Shown: piece by piece, positions 35,291 to 45,105 of the stretch
How the letters are laid out: every line of letters begins with the position of its first letter
Numbering within the stretch: position 1 is the first letter of the stretch
Assembly (NCBI RefSeq): GCF_016917355.1
Contig: NZ_CP070304.1
Span: 3,410,001-3,474,000 of the forward strand
Reading direction: 5' to 3'
DNA: 64,000 nt
Source of the DNA: Glaciimonas sp. PAMC28666
Lineage (GTDB): Bacteria; Pseudomonadota; Gammaproteobacteria; Burkholderiales; Burkholderiaceae_D
Made by a program: the position numbers and the translations under genes
Notes under the pieces: model-generated
The model's input: the letters and a program-made list of their open reading frames with translations, nothing else
What the model was told of the DNA's origin: nothing
Databases searched by the model: none

Positions 35291-35295
35291 CTTGT

Positions 35296-36354
35296 ATGTC
35301 TTCAAACTACCAAACCGACGCGGCTTCCATAGCGAAACTAGCGGTGCAGTCCGACTTCCCCATGCGTACATTCAATACACTAGGTATTGAGGCGATAGCG
35401 CATGCCTATTTTTCTGTTGGTTCGGTAGCCGACTTGCAACTGATCCGCTTAGATCCAACGTGGTCCGCGTTGCCGCGTTTGATACTGGGCGGTGGCAGCA
35501 ATGTGGTGCTAACACAGGATTTCTCCGGCCTGGTACTGCATATCCGCAATCAGGGTATTCAGATCGTCGGTGAAGATAGCGACGCGATTTATGTGCGCGC
35601 AGCAGCGGGTCAAAGCTGGCACACACTAGTGGAATGGACCCTGGCGAACGGATTGGGTGGTCTGGAAAATCTATCGTTAATACCCGGTAACGTCGGCGCT
35701 GCGCCGATTCAGAATATTGGCGCTTACGGGGTTGAGATGCAGGACCGTTTTCATGCGCTCACCGCATTCGATTTTCTAACGGGTGAAATCCTGACCTTAC
35801 GTCACGAAGATTGTGCTTTTGGCTATCGCGACAGCATCTTTAAGCACGCCTTATGCGACCGCGCCGTCGTGATGGACGTGACATTTTCGTTGCCTAGGCG
35901 CTGGCAAGCAGAGGTGCGTTACGGCGACATCGCTGACGAACTGGCGGCACGTAGCATCCTCCGGCCCGACGCGCGTGACATCAGCAATGCCGTAATCGCT
36001 ATTCGGACGCGCAAGCTGCCCGATCCTGCAGTAATAGGCAACGCGGGCAGTTTTTTTAAAAATCCGATCATTCCCGCTGCACAACGAGATGCATTACTCA
36101 GTCATTATCCGGCGCTGGTCAGCTATCAACAAACAGACGGGGGGTATAAGCTTGCCGCTGGTTGGTTGATCGATCAATGCGGCTGGAAAGGCAAGGCGTT
36201 GGGACCGGTTGCAATGTACCAAAAGCAGGCGCTGGTTCTGGTCAACTTAGGCGGAGCAAGTGGGCAGGACGTTGTGCGACTATCGAAAGCCGTTCAGAGT
36301 GATGTGATGACCCGCTTCGGTGTAACGCTGGAACCCGAGCCAATATTTGTGTGA
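35296..36354 (+). CDS. murB: UDP-N-acetylenolpyruvoylglucosamine reductase
   Basis: A 352-residue MurB, the FAD enzyme that completes UDP-N-acetylmuramic acid. Visible features are MRTFNTLGIEA, LILGGGSNVVL (FAD), LENLSLIPGNVGAAPIQNIGAYGVE, YRDSIFK, GNAGSFFKNP (catalytic Ser) and WLIDQCGWKG, with a C-terminal catalytic Glu near VTLEPEPIFV. The length and the inserted loop fit the E. coli (type I) form. The start at 35296 lacks a ribosome binding site and lies next to a TATAAT. Confidence 0.95.
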   Translation: MSSNYQTDAASIAKLAVQSDFPMRTFNTLGIEAIAHAYFSVGSVADLQLIRLDPTWSALPRLILGGGSNVVLTQDFSGLVLHIRNQGIQIVGEDSDAIYVRAAAGQSWHTLVEWTLANGLGGLENLSLIPGNVGAAPIQNIGAYGVEMQDRFHALTAFDFLTGEILTLRHEDCAFGYRDSIFKHALCDRAVVMDVTFSLPRRWQAEVRYGDIADELAARSILRPDARDISNAVIAIRTRKLPDPAVIGNAGSFFKNPIIPAAQRDALLSHYPALVSYQQTDGGYKLAAGWLIDQCGWKGKALGPVAMYQKQALVLVNLGGASGQDVVRLSKAVQSDVMTRFGVTLEPEPIFV

Positions 36355-36516
36355 GTGGGGGCGACGAGCAAGTCGCCGAAAATTCAAACCCGATCGTGAC
36401 CTGATGCTTGAAATCGGGCAAGTTCAAGCTCCGCGCATAGACACGCCTGCTGCATCAGGCTGCGCAGGCGCTTTTCGTTGATGCTAATGCCCTGTATTGG
36501 CCAGCTTAACGCTGGA

Positions 36517-36831
36517 TCACGCGTAATGACAAACGTAATTTAGCGTCTCAACGGTTTCGATATCAAAGCTCGAATTCGCAGGAATATCAAAGCTGTCGCC
36601 AGCTGCATATTTCGTCCAAAGCGGCTGGTCTTTTTGACGTACCTGGCAGATGCCGCTAGTGACGTCCATGATTTCGGCTACACCAGTATTGAAGGTCAGT
36701 GTCGAGGGCAGAATTACACCAAGGGTTTTTTTTATTCCGCCTTCCAGGATGATGGTGTGCGAAACACATTTTCCATCGAAATAGACGCTGGCTTGGGTCA
36801 GGACAGATACGTTATCGAATTGCGTGCTCAT
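36517..36831 (-). CDS. ppnP: Pyrimidine/purine nucleoside phosphorylase
   Basis: A 104-residue cupin-like protein of the PpnP (YaiE/DUF1255) family. It matches across its length: FDNVSVLTQASVYFDGKCVSHTI, GVILPSTLTFNTGVAEIMDVTSG, and a C-terminal FDIETVETLNYVCHY. PpnP cleaves nucleosides with phosphate to free bases. It is monocistronic, facing away from murB's 3' end. Confidence 0.93.
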   Translation of the reverse strand: MSTQFDNVSVLTQASVYFDGKCVSHTIILEGGIKKTLGVILPSTLTFNTGVAEIMDVTSGICQVRQKDQPLWTKYAAGDSFDIPANSSFDIETVETLNYVCHYA

Positions 36832-36912
36832 AATGAAAGCCTTGTAGTTGGATAGATGAAAGTTGGTTCAGTTAGGTCTGCGCTCAAAGCACCTGAACAT
36901 GTTTTGTACGAT

Positions 36913-36957
36913 AAAAAGTCCCTGTTGATCAACGCATCAATAGGGACTCTTTATTTT
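36913..36957. terminator. Terminator after argG
   Basis: A 13-bp stem AGTCCCTGTTGAT / ATCAATAGGGACT (one G-U), loop CAACGC. A T-run follows in the minus-strand direction, so it ends argG. Confidence 0.85.
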
Positions 36958-37007
36958 GTCGTTACGGCTAATTGCTGCCTGTTTATCTCTCGCTCATGCC
37001 TTGTGGA

Positions 37008-38237
37008 TTAACCGCGCTGATTGCGCGCATTCGCAGCGATCCGCAAACGTAACGCATTAAGCTTGATAAAGCCACCTGCATCGGCCTGATTGTAAGCACC
37101 GCCATCTTCATCAAACGTAGCGATCTTCATGTCGAAAAGAGAATCGGTTTTCGAATCACGGGCCACGACGATCACGTTACCTTTGTATAGCTTGATGCGA
37201 ACCCAACCGTTGACGCTTAGTTGGGTTTGATCGATCAGCGTTTGCAGCGCAACGCGTTCAGGCGCCCACCAGAAACCGTTATAAATCATCGATGCATAGC
37301 GTGGCATCAGATCATCTTTCAAATGCGCGACTTCGCGATCCAGCGTGATGGATTCGATGGCGCGATGTGCGCGCAGCATGATGGTGCCGCCCGGCGTTTC
37401 GTAGCAACCGCGTGATTTCATCCCGACGAAACGGTTTTCGACCAGATCCAGACGACCGATACCGTGTTTGCCACCCAGGCGGTTGAGTTCGGTCAGCACG
37501 GTTGCTGGTGACATGCGGGTGCCGTTAAGGGCGACGATGTCGCCTTTTTCGTATTCGATGTCAAGATATTCGGCCTGGTCCGGTGCCGCTTCCGGGCTGA
37601 CGGTCCAGCGCCACATGCTTTCTTCGGCTTCAGCACTTGGGTTTTCCAAATGACGACCTTCAAAGCTGATGTGCAGCAGGTTGGCATCCATTGAATAAGG
37701 TGCGCCGCCATTTTTGTGTTTCATGTCGATTTCGATACCGGCATCGGCTGCGTACTGAAGCAATTTTTCACGCGACAACAGATCCCATTCACGCCATGGT
37801 GCAATGACTTTAACGTTAGGCATCAACGCATAAGCACCGAGTTCAAAACGCACCTGATCGTTACCTTTGCCGGTTGCGCCGTGCGAAATCGTGTCTGCGC
37901 CGGTTTCGCGGGCAATCTCGATCAGACGTTTGGCGATCAGCGGCCGCGCAATTGATGTGCCCAACAGATATTCACCTTCATAGACCGTATTGGCGCGGAA
38001 CATAGGGAACACGAAGTCCCGCACAAATTCCTCACGGACGTCGTCGATATAGATGTTCTCTGGCTTGATGCCGAATTTCAATGCTTTCTGGCGCGCCGGT
38101 TCCAGCTCTTCGCCTTGACCGAGATCGGCCGTGAACGTGACGATTTCGCACTGATAGTTATCTTGTAACCACTTCAGAATGACTGAAGTATCGAGGCCGC
38201 CAGAATAGGCGAGAACTACTTTTTTTACGTCGCTCAT
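37008..38237 (-). CDS. argG: Argininosuccinate synthase
   Basis: A 409-residue enzyme joining citrulline and aspartate with ATP in arginine synthesis. The family motif [18 protein letters not shown] (PP-loop) starts the protein; [35 protein letters not shown] and the C-terminal region fit the family. argF lies upstream in the same direction, separated by 164 bp that include a strong inverted repeat, so they may be separate units. GGAAAG precedes the ATG. Confidence 0.96.
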   Translation of the reverse strand: MSDVKKVVLAYSGGLDTSVILKWLQDNYQCEIVTFTADLGQGEELEPARQKALKFGIKPENIYIDDVREEFVRDFVFPMFRANTVYEGEYLLGTSIARPLIAKRLIEIARETGADTISHGATGKGNDQVRFELGAYALMPNVKVIAPWREWDLLSREKLLQYAADAGIEIDMKHKNGGAPYSMDANLLHISFEGRHLENPSAEAEESMWRWTVSPEAAPDQAEYLDIEYEKGDIVALNGTRMSPATVLTELNRLGGKHGIGRLDLVENRFVGMKSRGCYETPGGTIMLRAHRAIESITLDREVAHLKDDLMPRYASMIYNGFWWAPERVALQTLIDQTQLSVNGWVRIKLYKGNVIVVARDSKTDSLFDMKIATFDEDGGAYNQADAGGFIKLNALRLRIAANARNQRG

Positions 38238-38274
38238 GATTCGCTTTCCAATATTTCTATGTTAGTTTAAGTTG

Positions 38275-38299
38275 TTACCTTAACTACTTATTAAGGTAA
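38275..38299. promoter_or_regulatory. Inverted repeat upstream of argG
   Basis: A perfect 9-bp inverted repeat TTACCTTAA / TTAAGGTAA with a 7-nt spacer, 37 bp before the argG ATG. No T-tract follows on the minus strand, so it is better read as an operator or RNA element than a terminator. It is not an obvious ARG box. Confidence 0.4.
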
Positions 38300-38401
38300 T
38301 CACTAAGTTGCTGGCTGATGCTGCAGGTTGCCATAGGTAAAGTGATGACCGTTCAGATAAACCAGCAATCACCTCTGATAATGAAAATGGCAACGTGGTT
38401 T

Positions 38402-39319
38402 TCAGGTATCGAGTTTTCCTACTACCAGATATTCCAGGAGTGCCTTCTGTACGTGCAATCGATTTTCAGCCTCATCCCAAACGACCGATTGCGGGCCGTC
38501 AATCACCTCGGCAGACACCTCTTCACCCCGATGCGCAGGAAGACAATGCATGAAGAGGGCATTCGGCTGCGCACGTGACATTTTGGCCTGATCCACGATC
38601 CAGCCATCGAACGCCTTCAGGCGCGCATTGTTTTCGGCTTCGTACCCCATACTGGTCCAGACGTCCGTCGTCACCAAATGGGCACCTACGCAGGCATCCG
38701 ATGGATTGTCGAACACGGTGTACTGGGCGCTGTCAGCGGTGACCAGCGTCGGATCGAGTTCGTAGCCTTTGGGGGTTGAGATATTGACGTGGAAACCAAA
38801 TACCTGCGCCGCTTGTAGCCATGAATACAGCATGTTGTTCGCATCGCCGATCCAGGTCACCGTTTTGCCAGTGATGGAACCACGTTGTTCAACATAGGTG
38901 AAAACGTCGGCCAGAACCTGACACGGATGATATTCGTTCGTCAGGCCGTTAATCACAGGCACGCGTGAATTGGCAGCAAAACGCTCAATGATGTCCTGGC
39001 CGAAGGTGCGGATCATGATCACATCGCACATGCGCGACATGACCTGACCAGCGTCTTCGACCGGCTCACCGCGTCCGAGCTGACTGTCACGTGTATTGAG
39101 ATAAATCGCAGCGCCGCCGAGCTGATGCATGCCTGCTTCGAACGACAAACGGGTGCGGGTCGAGTTTTTCTCGAACACCATAACCAGCGTGCGGTCCAGA
39201 AGAGGATGATGCGGCTCATAGTTCTTGAACTTACGCTTGATGATGCGAGTACGTTCAATGATGTACTCGTATTCTTCCAGCGTAAAGTCGGAAAACTGCA
39301 GGTAGTGTTTGATTGCCAT
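38402..39319 (-). CDS. argF: Ornithine carbamoyltransferase
   Basis: A 305-residue enzyme that makes citrulline from ornithine and carbamoyl phosphate. The carbamoyl phosphate motif FEKNSTRTRLSFE, the LGRGEPVEDAGQVMSRM region, HPCQVLAD and HCLPAHRGEEV (ornithine loop) are present. Length is typical. argG follows. Confidence 0.96.
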   Translation of the reverse strand: MAIKHYLQFSDFTLEEYEYIIERTRIIKRKFKNYEPHHPLLDRTLVMVFEKNSTRTRLSFEAGMHQLGGAAIYLNTRDSQLGRGEPVEDAGQVMSRMCDVIMIRTFGQDIIERFAANSRVPVINGLTNEYHPCQVLADVFTYVEQRGSITGKTVTWIGDANNMLYSWLQAAQVFGFHVNISTPKGYELDPTLVTADSAQYTVFDNPSDACVGAHLVTTDVWTSMGYEAENNARLKAFDGWIVDQAKMSRAQPNALFMHCLPAHRGEEVSAEVIDGPQSVVWDEAENRLHVQKALLEYLVVGKLDT

Positions 39320-39449
39320 AAATGAAAATGGCGGCCAGTGGTTGAACTGCCGCCCAAGTTTCTAACCCGTTCAATTATAAGGGATTTTGCTTAAAAAGAT
39401 ACCTACGGAAAAGGTCTAAACATGCGTAAACAAGGCTTAATAACGGGAT

Positions 39450-40412
39450 TCAATACAGCGTTTGCGATGATTCATGCAACAACTGTTTGTAGAGCTGATG
39501 CCGCATCGGTGCAATTTTTCCCTCCTGCACCGCTTCCAGCACTGCGCAATTCGGCTCTATCAGATGATGGCAGTTATAAAACTTACACTTTCCAAGGAAC
39601 GGTTCGAACTCCCGAAATGCCCGCTCCAGCATCCCTTCGCTGAGTTGGTAGAGGCCAAACTCCTGAAATCCCGGCGAATCGATAATATACGTTTCGTCGT
39701 GCTTCGCTGGATTGACTTCATATAACCGCGTGAAGGTGGTCGTGTGCTTGCCGGTATCCAGTGCGGCCGATATTTCCCGTGTGGCAATATCAGCATCAGG
39801 CACAATCAGATTAATGATTGAAGACTTTCCCATTCCCGACTGCCCGATCAGGATCGTCGACTGGTTTTCCAGCAGCGGCATTAAAGTGGCACAGGTCTGC
39901 TCTGGCGCACCCATCGCAGATACTTCATGTATCGGATAGCCTAGCTTGGCATAAGGTTGCAGCCGCTCACGCGTCCTCGGCAAGGAGGCGGCAATGTCGG
40001 TTTTGTTCAAAATAATGTGGGCCGCGACGCCAGCGGCCTCAGCTGCCACCAGTGCACGCGAAATCAAATCATCGGTAAACCCCGGTTCGGTTGCCACCAC
40101 AATGAATAGTTGTGAAACGTTGGCGGCCAGCAACTTTGATTTGTACTGATCCGAACGATATAACAGGCTACGGCGTTCGCCGAGGGATTCGATCACGGCC
40201 TGATTTTTGGAGGTCATGTTCAGATTGACCTTGTCGCCGACAGCAACGTCGCTCTTCTTGCCGCGTGTCACGCAGTGCAGCTTTAGCGACTCTCCATCCA
40301 CGAGCGCCTGCACCAGATAATGGCGACCGTGGGCGGCGATGACCACGCCGACCGCATTGGCGATCCCGATTTTTGCTGCTTTACCCGGCTTGGGTTTGTA
40401 ATGATCAACCAT
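39450..40412 (-). CDS. rsgA: Ribosome small subunit GTPase RsgA
   Basis: A 320-residue circularly permuted GTPase that helps mature 30S ribosomal subunits. An N-terminal OB fold is followed by ILNKTDI (G4), the P-loop [27 protein letters not shown] and [11 protein letters not shown] (G3), and a C-terminal zinc finger ([14 protein letters not shown]). The start overlaps the end of the M48 protease gene by 8 bp, so the two are coupled. Confidence 0.95.
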   Translation of the reverse strand: MVDHYKPKPGKAAKIGIANAVGVVIAAHGRHYLVQALVDGESLKLHCVTRGKKSDVAVGDKVNLNMTSKNQAVIESLGERRSLLYRSDQYKSKLLAANVSQLFIVVATEPGFTDDLISRALVAAEAAGVAAHIILNKTDIAASLPRTRERLQPYAKLGYPIHEVSAMGAPEQTCATLMPLLENQSTILIGQSGMGKSSIINLIVPDADIATREISAALDTGKHTTTFTRLYEVNPAKHDETYIIDSPGFQEFGLYQLSEGMLERAFREFEPFLGKCKFYNCHHLIEPNCAVLEAVQEGKIAPMRHQLYKQLLHESSQTLY

Positions 40413-41697
40413 TAAATGTCACCGGTTCTAATTTAGTGGCAAGTAATCGGTTGATCCGGACCGTGGCTGGCGGATGTGAATCGTAAAACGCGGAATGCAA
40501 TGGATCGGGGGTAAGCGTCGAAGCGTTGTCTTCGTACAATTTCACTAGCGCCGCGACCAGATCGTCCGCATTGGTATATTTAGCGGCAAATGCATCGGCC
40601 TCAAATTCGTGCTTGCGCGATGTGATCGACGACAGGGGTGACAGCATGAACGTAAAAATGGGCAGCGCCAGCATGAACAAAATCAAAGCCATGGCGTTAT
40701 TGTTCGATAGATCGGTGAGCAACAGTGGAATCACGCCAAGCCCGGTAAAAAACCATAATTGCTGTTTCAAATACCCGAGCAACGCCAGAAAGACCAGGGA
40801 AACTGCAAAAATCACGACGATTCGCTTAACGATGTGTTTGAGTTTGAAATGTCCCAGTTCATGCGCCAGCACCGCTTCGATTTCATGTGGTGCCAGACGC
40901 GCCAATAGCGTATCGAAAAAAACGATGCGCTTGCTGGCGCCAAAGCCAGAGAAATAAGCATTGCCGTGCGCACTGCGCTTGGAACCATCCATGACGAACA
41001 GTCCTTTGGAAGCAAAGCCGACGCGCTGCATCAAGCCTTCGATCCGCGAGCGCAAGCTGTCGTCGGTCAATGGCGTAAACTTATTGAACAACGGTGCGAT
41101 GACCGTGGGAAACAGAATCAACATCAATAATTGAAAGCCACTCCAGACCAGCCACGCGTAAAACCACCAGATGTCGCCGGATTTTTCCATCAGTAACAGA
41201 ATCACCCAGATTAACGGTAGACCAATCGCAGCGCCAAGCAGGGTGCTTTTTAGCAAATCGGCAAAGAACAACTTGTGCGTCATTTTGTTGAAACCGTAGC
41301 GCGCTTCGAGGACAAATTGCTTATAGTAAGCAATTGGCAGGTCGATTGCGCCGGAAATCAGGGCGAAAGCGACCACTAAGCCCATTTGGTACAGCATGCC
41401 AGAGCCGGTCCAGCCAAACACCGTGGCCGATATCCATTGCAAACCGCCTAACAGCGTGAAGCAGATCAACAGGACTGCACTCACCAATAAAGTAAAAAGA
41501 CTGAATTTGGTCTTGGCGACGGTATAGTCCGCTGCCTTTTGATGCGCTGAAAGTTGAATTTTTTCAACGAATTCAGCTGGCACTGCGCTACGATGCGCAA
41601 TGACGTGACGAATCTGCCGCGAACCGAGCCAAAAGCGCACAGATAAGCTTGTTGCTAAAAAAACTATAAATAATACTGAAAATGCAAATGAAGACAT
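40405..41697 (-). CDS. M48 family membrane zinc protease (Ste24-like)
   Basis: A 430-residue integral membrane protease of the CAAX prenyl protease/Ste24 type. Several hydrophobic segments are followed by the zinc motif [13 protein letters not shown] (HExxH) near residue 280 and the third ligand Glu in [16 protein letters not shown]. The extended N-terminal membrane half distinguishes it from HtpX. It probably processes membrane proteins. An AGGGA ribosome binding site precedes the ATG; it is 77 bp from divergently transcribed orn. Confidence 0.92.
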   Translation of the reverse strand: MSSFAFSVLFIVFLATSLSVRFWLGSRQIRHVIAHRSAVPAEFVEKIQLSAHQKAADYTVAKTKFSLFTLLVSAVLLICFTLLGGLQWISATVFGWTGSGMLYQMGLVVAFALISGAIDLPIAYYKQFVLEARYGFNKMTHKLFFADLLKSTLLGAAIGLPLIWVILLLMEKSGDIWWFYAWLVWSGFQLLMLILFPTVIAPLFNKFTPLTDDSLRSRIEGLMQRVGFASKGLFVMDGSKRSAHGNAYFSGFGASKRIVFFDTLLARLAPHEIEAVLAHELGHFKLKHIVKRIVVIFAVSLVFLALLGYLKQQLWFFTGLGVIPLLLTDLSNNNAMALILFMLALPIFTFMLSPLSSITSRKHEFEADAFAAKYTNADDLVAALVKLYEDNASTLTPDPLHSAFYDSHPPATVRINRLLATKLEPVTFNG

Positions 41698-41774
41698 GTT
41701 GTCCCTATGTGAGAAAATACGCGGCTGATGACAAACTTAATCGCGTTTCCCAATAAATCGTAAAGAGAACAATT

Positions 41775-42371
41775 ATGTCACAAGCTATCGATTCATCGAC
41801 ACCATCCGCGCCCGTTGAGGCACCATTACGTCCGAATGAATTCAATCTGATCTGGGTTGATATGGAAATGACCGGTCTTGACCCTGATGCAGAACGCATT
41901 ATTGAGGTAGCGGTGGTCGTCACCGACCCGCAACTAAATATTTTGGCCGAAGGGCCGGTTTTCGCTATTCATCAGTCGGACGCTTTTCTGGATGGCATGG
42001 ATGCATGGAACAAAGGAACCCACGGGCGCTCGGGCTTGATTGAACGCGTAAAAACGTCCACCGTGACCGAAGCGGAAGCCGAAACCGAGCTGATCGCCTT
42101 CTTGCGCAAATATGTCCCAAACGGTAAATCGCCGATGTGCGGCAACACCATTTGTCAGGATCGCCGCTTCATGGCGCGCGGTATGCCGAAGCTGGAGGCG
42201 TTCTTCCACTATCGTAATCTGGATGTATCGACATTAAAAGAATTGTGCAAACGCTGGAAGCCTGAGTTGGCCAGTGGCTTTAAGAAACATCAAAAGCACA
42301 CCGCGCTAGCCGATATTCTTGAGTCGATTGAAGAGTTGAAATACTACCGTGAACATTTCATCAAGGAGTAA
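41775..42371 (+). CDS. orn: Oligoribonuclease
   Basis: A 198-residue DEDDh exonuclease that degrades 2-5-nt RNAs and pGpG. Motifs: [27 protein letters not shown] (first DE), [36 protein letters not shown] (second D), [14 protein letters not shown] (H and D). It carries an N-terminal extension of about 20 residues compared with the E. coli enzyme. AGAGAA precedes the ATG. Confidence 0.96.
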   Translation: MSQAIDSSTPSAPVEAPLRPNEFNLIWVDMEMTGLDPDAERIIEVAVVVTDPQLNILAEGPVFAIHQSDAFLDGMDAWNKGTHGRSGLIERVKTSTVTEAEAETELIAFLRKYVPNGKSPMCGNTICQDRRFMARGMPKLEAFFHYRNLDVSTLKELCKRWKPELASGFKKHQKHTALADILESIEELKYYREHFIKE

Positions 42372-42459
42372 GCAGGCTTATCTGCGACGGCTTGCGGTGA
42401 TTTTTGCGCCGATCTTTGTTATAACGGCAGTCTCTAATAAAAGATTATCGCTTTAATAA

Positions 42460-42499
42460 AAAACGTCACCTTTTCCGCTATCGGAAGGTGACGTTTTAT
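42460..42499. terminator. Bidirectional terminator between orn and the yecA-type gene
   Basis: AACGTCACCTT...CCG / CGG...AAGGTGACGTT stem with a small T-T bulge, flanked by A-run and T-run. It serves orn (plus) and the convergent yecA-type gene (minus). Confidence 0.8.
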
Positions 42500-42533
42500 T
42501 ATCTGGCGCCTACGCAATCGATGCTCAAGATGC

Positions 42534-43232
42534 TTATTCTTCCGCCAGCCCAGCGCCGCAGCATTTCTTGAATTTTTTGCCACTGCCACAGCCGCACAGG
42601 TCGTTGCGTCCAACTTTAGGCGTTTCGCGCTGGATCGTTTTGACTGCAGATTTACGGTTTGGCAGCCAATAACGATAAATTTCCAGAATTGCAGCTTCGA
42701 CCTCAACGGTTAATTTATGCCGCTTGACCGGATCTTCGCGCAGCAGCATTTCCTCTTCTTCCAGCTCGTCGGCACCCAACAAATAAATCGGCCGTACGAC
42801 CGTAGAAAGATTTGACGTCCAGATCGGCTCCCATGCCTGGGGCCGTAAGTTGATACCTTCCCAAAACCCCCACGTCCACGCTTCGCCATCGAGCAACGGC
42901 TTACCTTCATGCTCAAATTCGCAGAATAACGGTTCGTATTCTTTTGGCGCCACTTCAAGTGTTACCGCGATCTCGTTCATATAGCGCGCGATCAGACCGA
43001 CGGTGCGCTCGAATTCTTTGTCGGATTTGAACTTTGGCGCGTCGTTCAGCGACGGTCCCCAGACATGCGGCAACCATTCACCCAGCAAAATTTGCTCGGG
43101 CCCAATCACCAGCGCCGTCAAATACCCGTGCAGCGTGTCCATCGTCATGCTTTCTTCGCCGCAACGGTCGGAAAGCAAAAAGTCGTCTAATTCATCAAAT
43201 TCTTTATCTGATAGCGGTTCGTCTAGTTCCAT
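42534..43232 (-). CDS. UPF0149/YecA family protein with SEC-C metal-binding tail
   Basis: A 232-residue protein. Its N-terminal two thirds match UPF0149 ([43 protein letters not shown]). The C-terminus is a SEC-C zinc motif ([19 protein letters not shown], Cys-x-Cys...Cys-Cys). SEC-C tails bind ribosomes or SecB/zinc in SecA and YecA. No neighbour suggests a specific role. Confidence 0.9.
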   Translation of the reverse strand: MELDEPLSDKEFDELDDFLLSDRCGEESMTMDTLHGYLTALVIGPEQILLGEWLPHVWGPSLNDAPKFKSDKEFERTVGLIARYMNEIAVTLEVAPKEYEPLFCEFEHEGKPLLDGEAWTWGFWEGINLRPQAWEPIWTSNLSTVVRPIYLLGADELEEEEMLLREDPVKRHKLTVEVEAAILEIYRYWLPNRKSAVKTIQRETPKVGRNDLCGCGSGKKFKKCCGAGLAEE

Positions 43233-43382
43233 CGTGATGCCTATAAAATGTATGTGTAAAGTGCGCGATGGCGGATTTTACGATTGAAATGGGTTAAATC
43301 TGCAAAAAGCGTCAAAAACAATCAAATGCGCCGCCTGCCTTGATTTGCTCAAGCGCAAGCGGAGATTGCCGTAGATAGTGCT

Positions 43383-43841
43383 TTAGCTAGTCTCTTCTTC
43401 AAAATTAAGCTCAATACCGTTACCTGCGGGATCTTTTAAGAAAATCTGGGTTTGTCGCGTTAACGGTACCACCACAATTTTGTGCGGAATTTGACGGGTG
43501 GCCAGTCGGGCAATCATCTCTGCCTGATTCACGCAGGTGAATGCAGCATGGTCAAACGTGGTGGGTCTTGTATTTTTTGCATCTGCCAACAGGTCGTCGG
43601 TGGCTACTTCGCTGAGTACCTCACTCAAGCCCTCACTCACTTCTCCGCTTGCGACCGCAGCCATCGCCTGACTCAAGTGCAAAATCGGACGACCGCCAGC
43701 GTAAAGCCAAAATCCCACACTACTAAAAGCCGGACGCGGCCCTACGTCCAGGCCCACCACGTCGCAATAAAAATCCCTGAGTATAATCATCAGGTCGTGG
43801 GGCGCGCGAAGGTTGTAATGATTTAGGCCGATAACTGGCAT
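43383..43841 (-). CDS. VOC (glyoxalase fold) family protein
   Basis: A 152-residue single-domain VOC protein beginning PVIGLNHYNLRAPHDLMIILRDFYCDVVGLDVGPRP and ending IFLKDPAGNGIELNF, which supplies the metal-ligand Glu. The start is ATG 43841 with CAGGAA upstream. A Glu/Ser/Leu-rich insertion of short repeats (GEVSEGLSEVLSEVATD) interrupts the middle, where family members have a plain loop. The reaction is unknown. It faces srkA across a shared promoter region. Confidence 0.82.
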   Translation of the reverse strand: MPVIGLNHYNLRAPHDLMIILRDFYCDVVGLDVGPRPAFSSVGFWLYAGGRPILHLSQAMAAVASGEVSEGLSEVLSEVATDDLLADAKNTRPTTFDHAAFTCVNQAEMIARLATRQIPHKIVVVPLTRQTQIFLKDPAGNGIELNFEEETS

Positions 43842-44058
43842 GGAAAAATTCCTGTGGGTTTTGCTTCGTAGACAACGGTCATGCTTTCTCCGTAGCCAAA
43901 TTTTACGCCGGTTCAAGACTGCCGTTATGGTTTCTCGCATCGTGCAGAAATGTTGGTCAACAAGTTGTGTCAGCTGCCAGAAAAAAATAAACAAATATCT
44001 GAAATATTTGAACGTGACGAAGCAGGGCGGGATGAGATTGCAGCTTACAATAGTCACC

Positions 44059-45051
44059 ATGAACCTACTCACACCCGCATCATTTTCTACTTTGACCCCG
44101 GACACCGTGCTCGACGCGCTCGACAGCATTGGCTTGCATGGGGACGGTCGACTGTTGGCACTTAATAGCTATGAAAACCGGGTATATCAGATCGGGATGG
44201 ACGACGGCCCTCCGCTGGTAGCAAAATTTTATCGACCGCAGCGCTGGAGTGACGCCGCTATTCTGGAAGAGCATGCGTTTGTGGAAGAACTGGTAGAACG
44301 AGAAATTCCGGTGGTGCCAGCTTCTGCTAGCAAAGATGGCAATACTTTACATCAATTCCATGGCTTTAGATTCGCTGTCTTTCCACGTCACGGCGGTCGT
44401 TCGCCGGAGTTGGAGGACAGCGCGACGCTGGAATGGCTCGGGCGCTTTTTAGGGCGTATCCATTCTGTCGGTCAGCTAAAAACTTTCCAGCACCGACCTA
44501 CGCTCAACATCACCACATTCGGGATCGAACCAAGCACTTATTTATTGAGTAGCGGCTTTGTGCCGGAAGATTTGCTGGCCGCGTATCGCAGCATCGTGGC
44601 GCAGGCACTGGAAGGCGTGCAACGTTGCTTTGATCGCGCCGGTGATGTTGGCACGCTGCGGTTGCATGGCGATTGCCATGGCAGTAACGTTCTGTGGACC
44701 GATGCAGGGCCGCACTTTGTCGATTTTGATGATAGCCGCATGGGTCCGGCTGTGCAGGACTTATGGATGCTATTGTCCGGTGAGCGGCACGATATGGTGC
44801 GGCAGTTATCCGATCTATTAGCCGGGTACGAGGATTTTTGCGATTTCGATCCGCGTGAACTACATTTGATCGAAGCATTGCGGACCTTGCGGCTGATTCA
44901 CTATTCGGCATGGATTGCGAGACGTTGGGATGATCCTGCATTTGCGGTGGCATTCCCCTGGTTTAACACGCAGCGCTATTGGCAGGATCGGGTGCTGGAA
45001 CTGCGCGAGCAGATTGCTTTGATGGATGAGCAACCGTTGTGGCCCGCGTAA
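44059..45051 (+). CDS. srkA: Stress response kinase A family protein
   Basis: A 330-residue SrkA/YihE-type kinase of the APH-like fold. It has ALNSYENRVYQIGMDDGPPLVAKFYRP (ATP and Lys), LEEHAFVEELVEREIPVVP, the catalytic loop LRLHGDCHGSNVLW and VDFDDSRMGPAVQDLWML (metal-binding Asp). It phosphorylates Ser/Thr and counters stress-induced death in E. coli. The start is ATG 44059 or 44032; the longer frame upstream is not conserved. Confidence 0.9.
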   Translation: MNLLTPASFSTLTPDTVLDALDSIGLHGDGRLLALNSYENRVYQIGMDDGPPLVAKFYRPQRWSDAAILEEHAFVEELVEREIPVVPASASKDGNTLHQFHGFRFAVFPRHGGRSPELEDSATLEWLGRFLGRIHSVGQLKTFQHRPTLNITTFGIEPSTYLLSSGFVPEDLLAAYRSIVAQALEGVQRCFDRAGDVGTLRLHGDCHGSNVLWTDAGPHFVDFDDSRMGPAVQDLWMLLSGERHDMVRQLSDLLAGYEDFCDFDPRELHLIEALRTLRLIHYSAWIARRWDDPAFAVAFPWFNTQRYWQDRVLELREQIALMDEQPLWPA

Positions 45052-45105
45052 GTTAAAGCCGGGTTATTTCCAGCGATGATTTAGAAGATTAATTGCAGAT
45101 AAATA

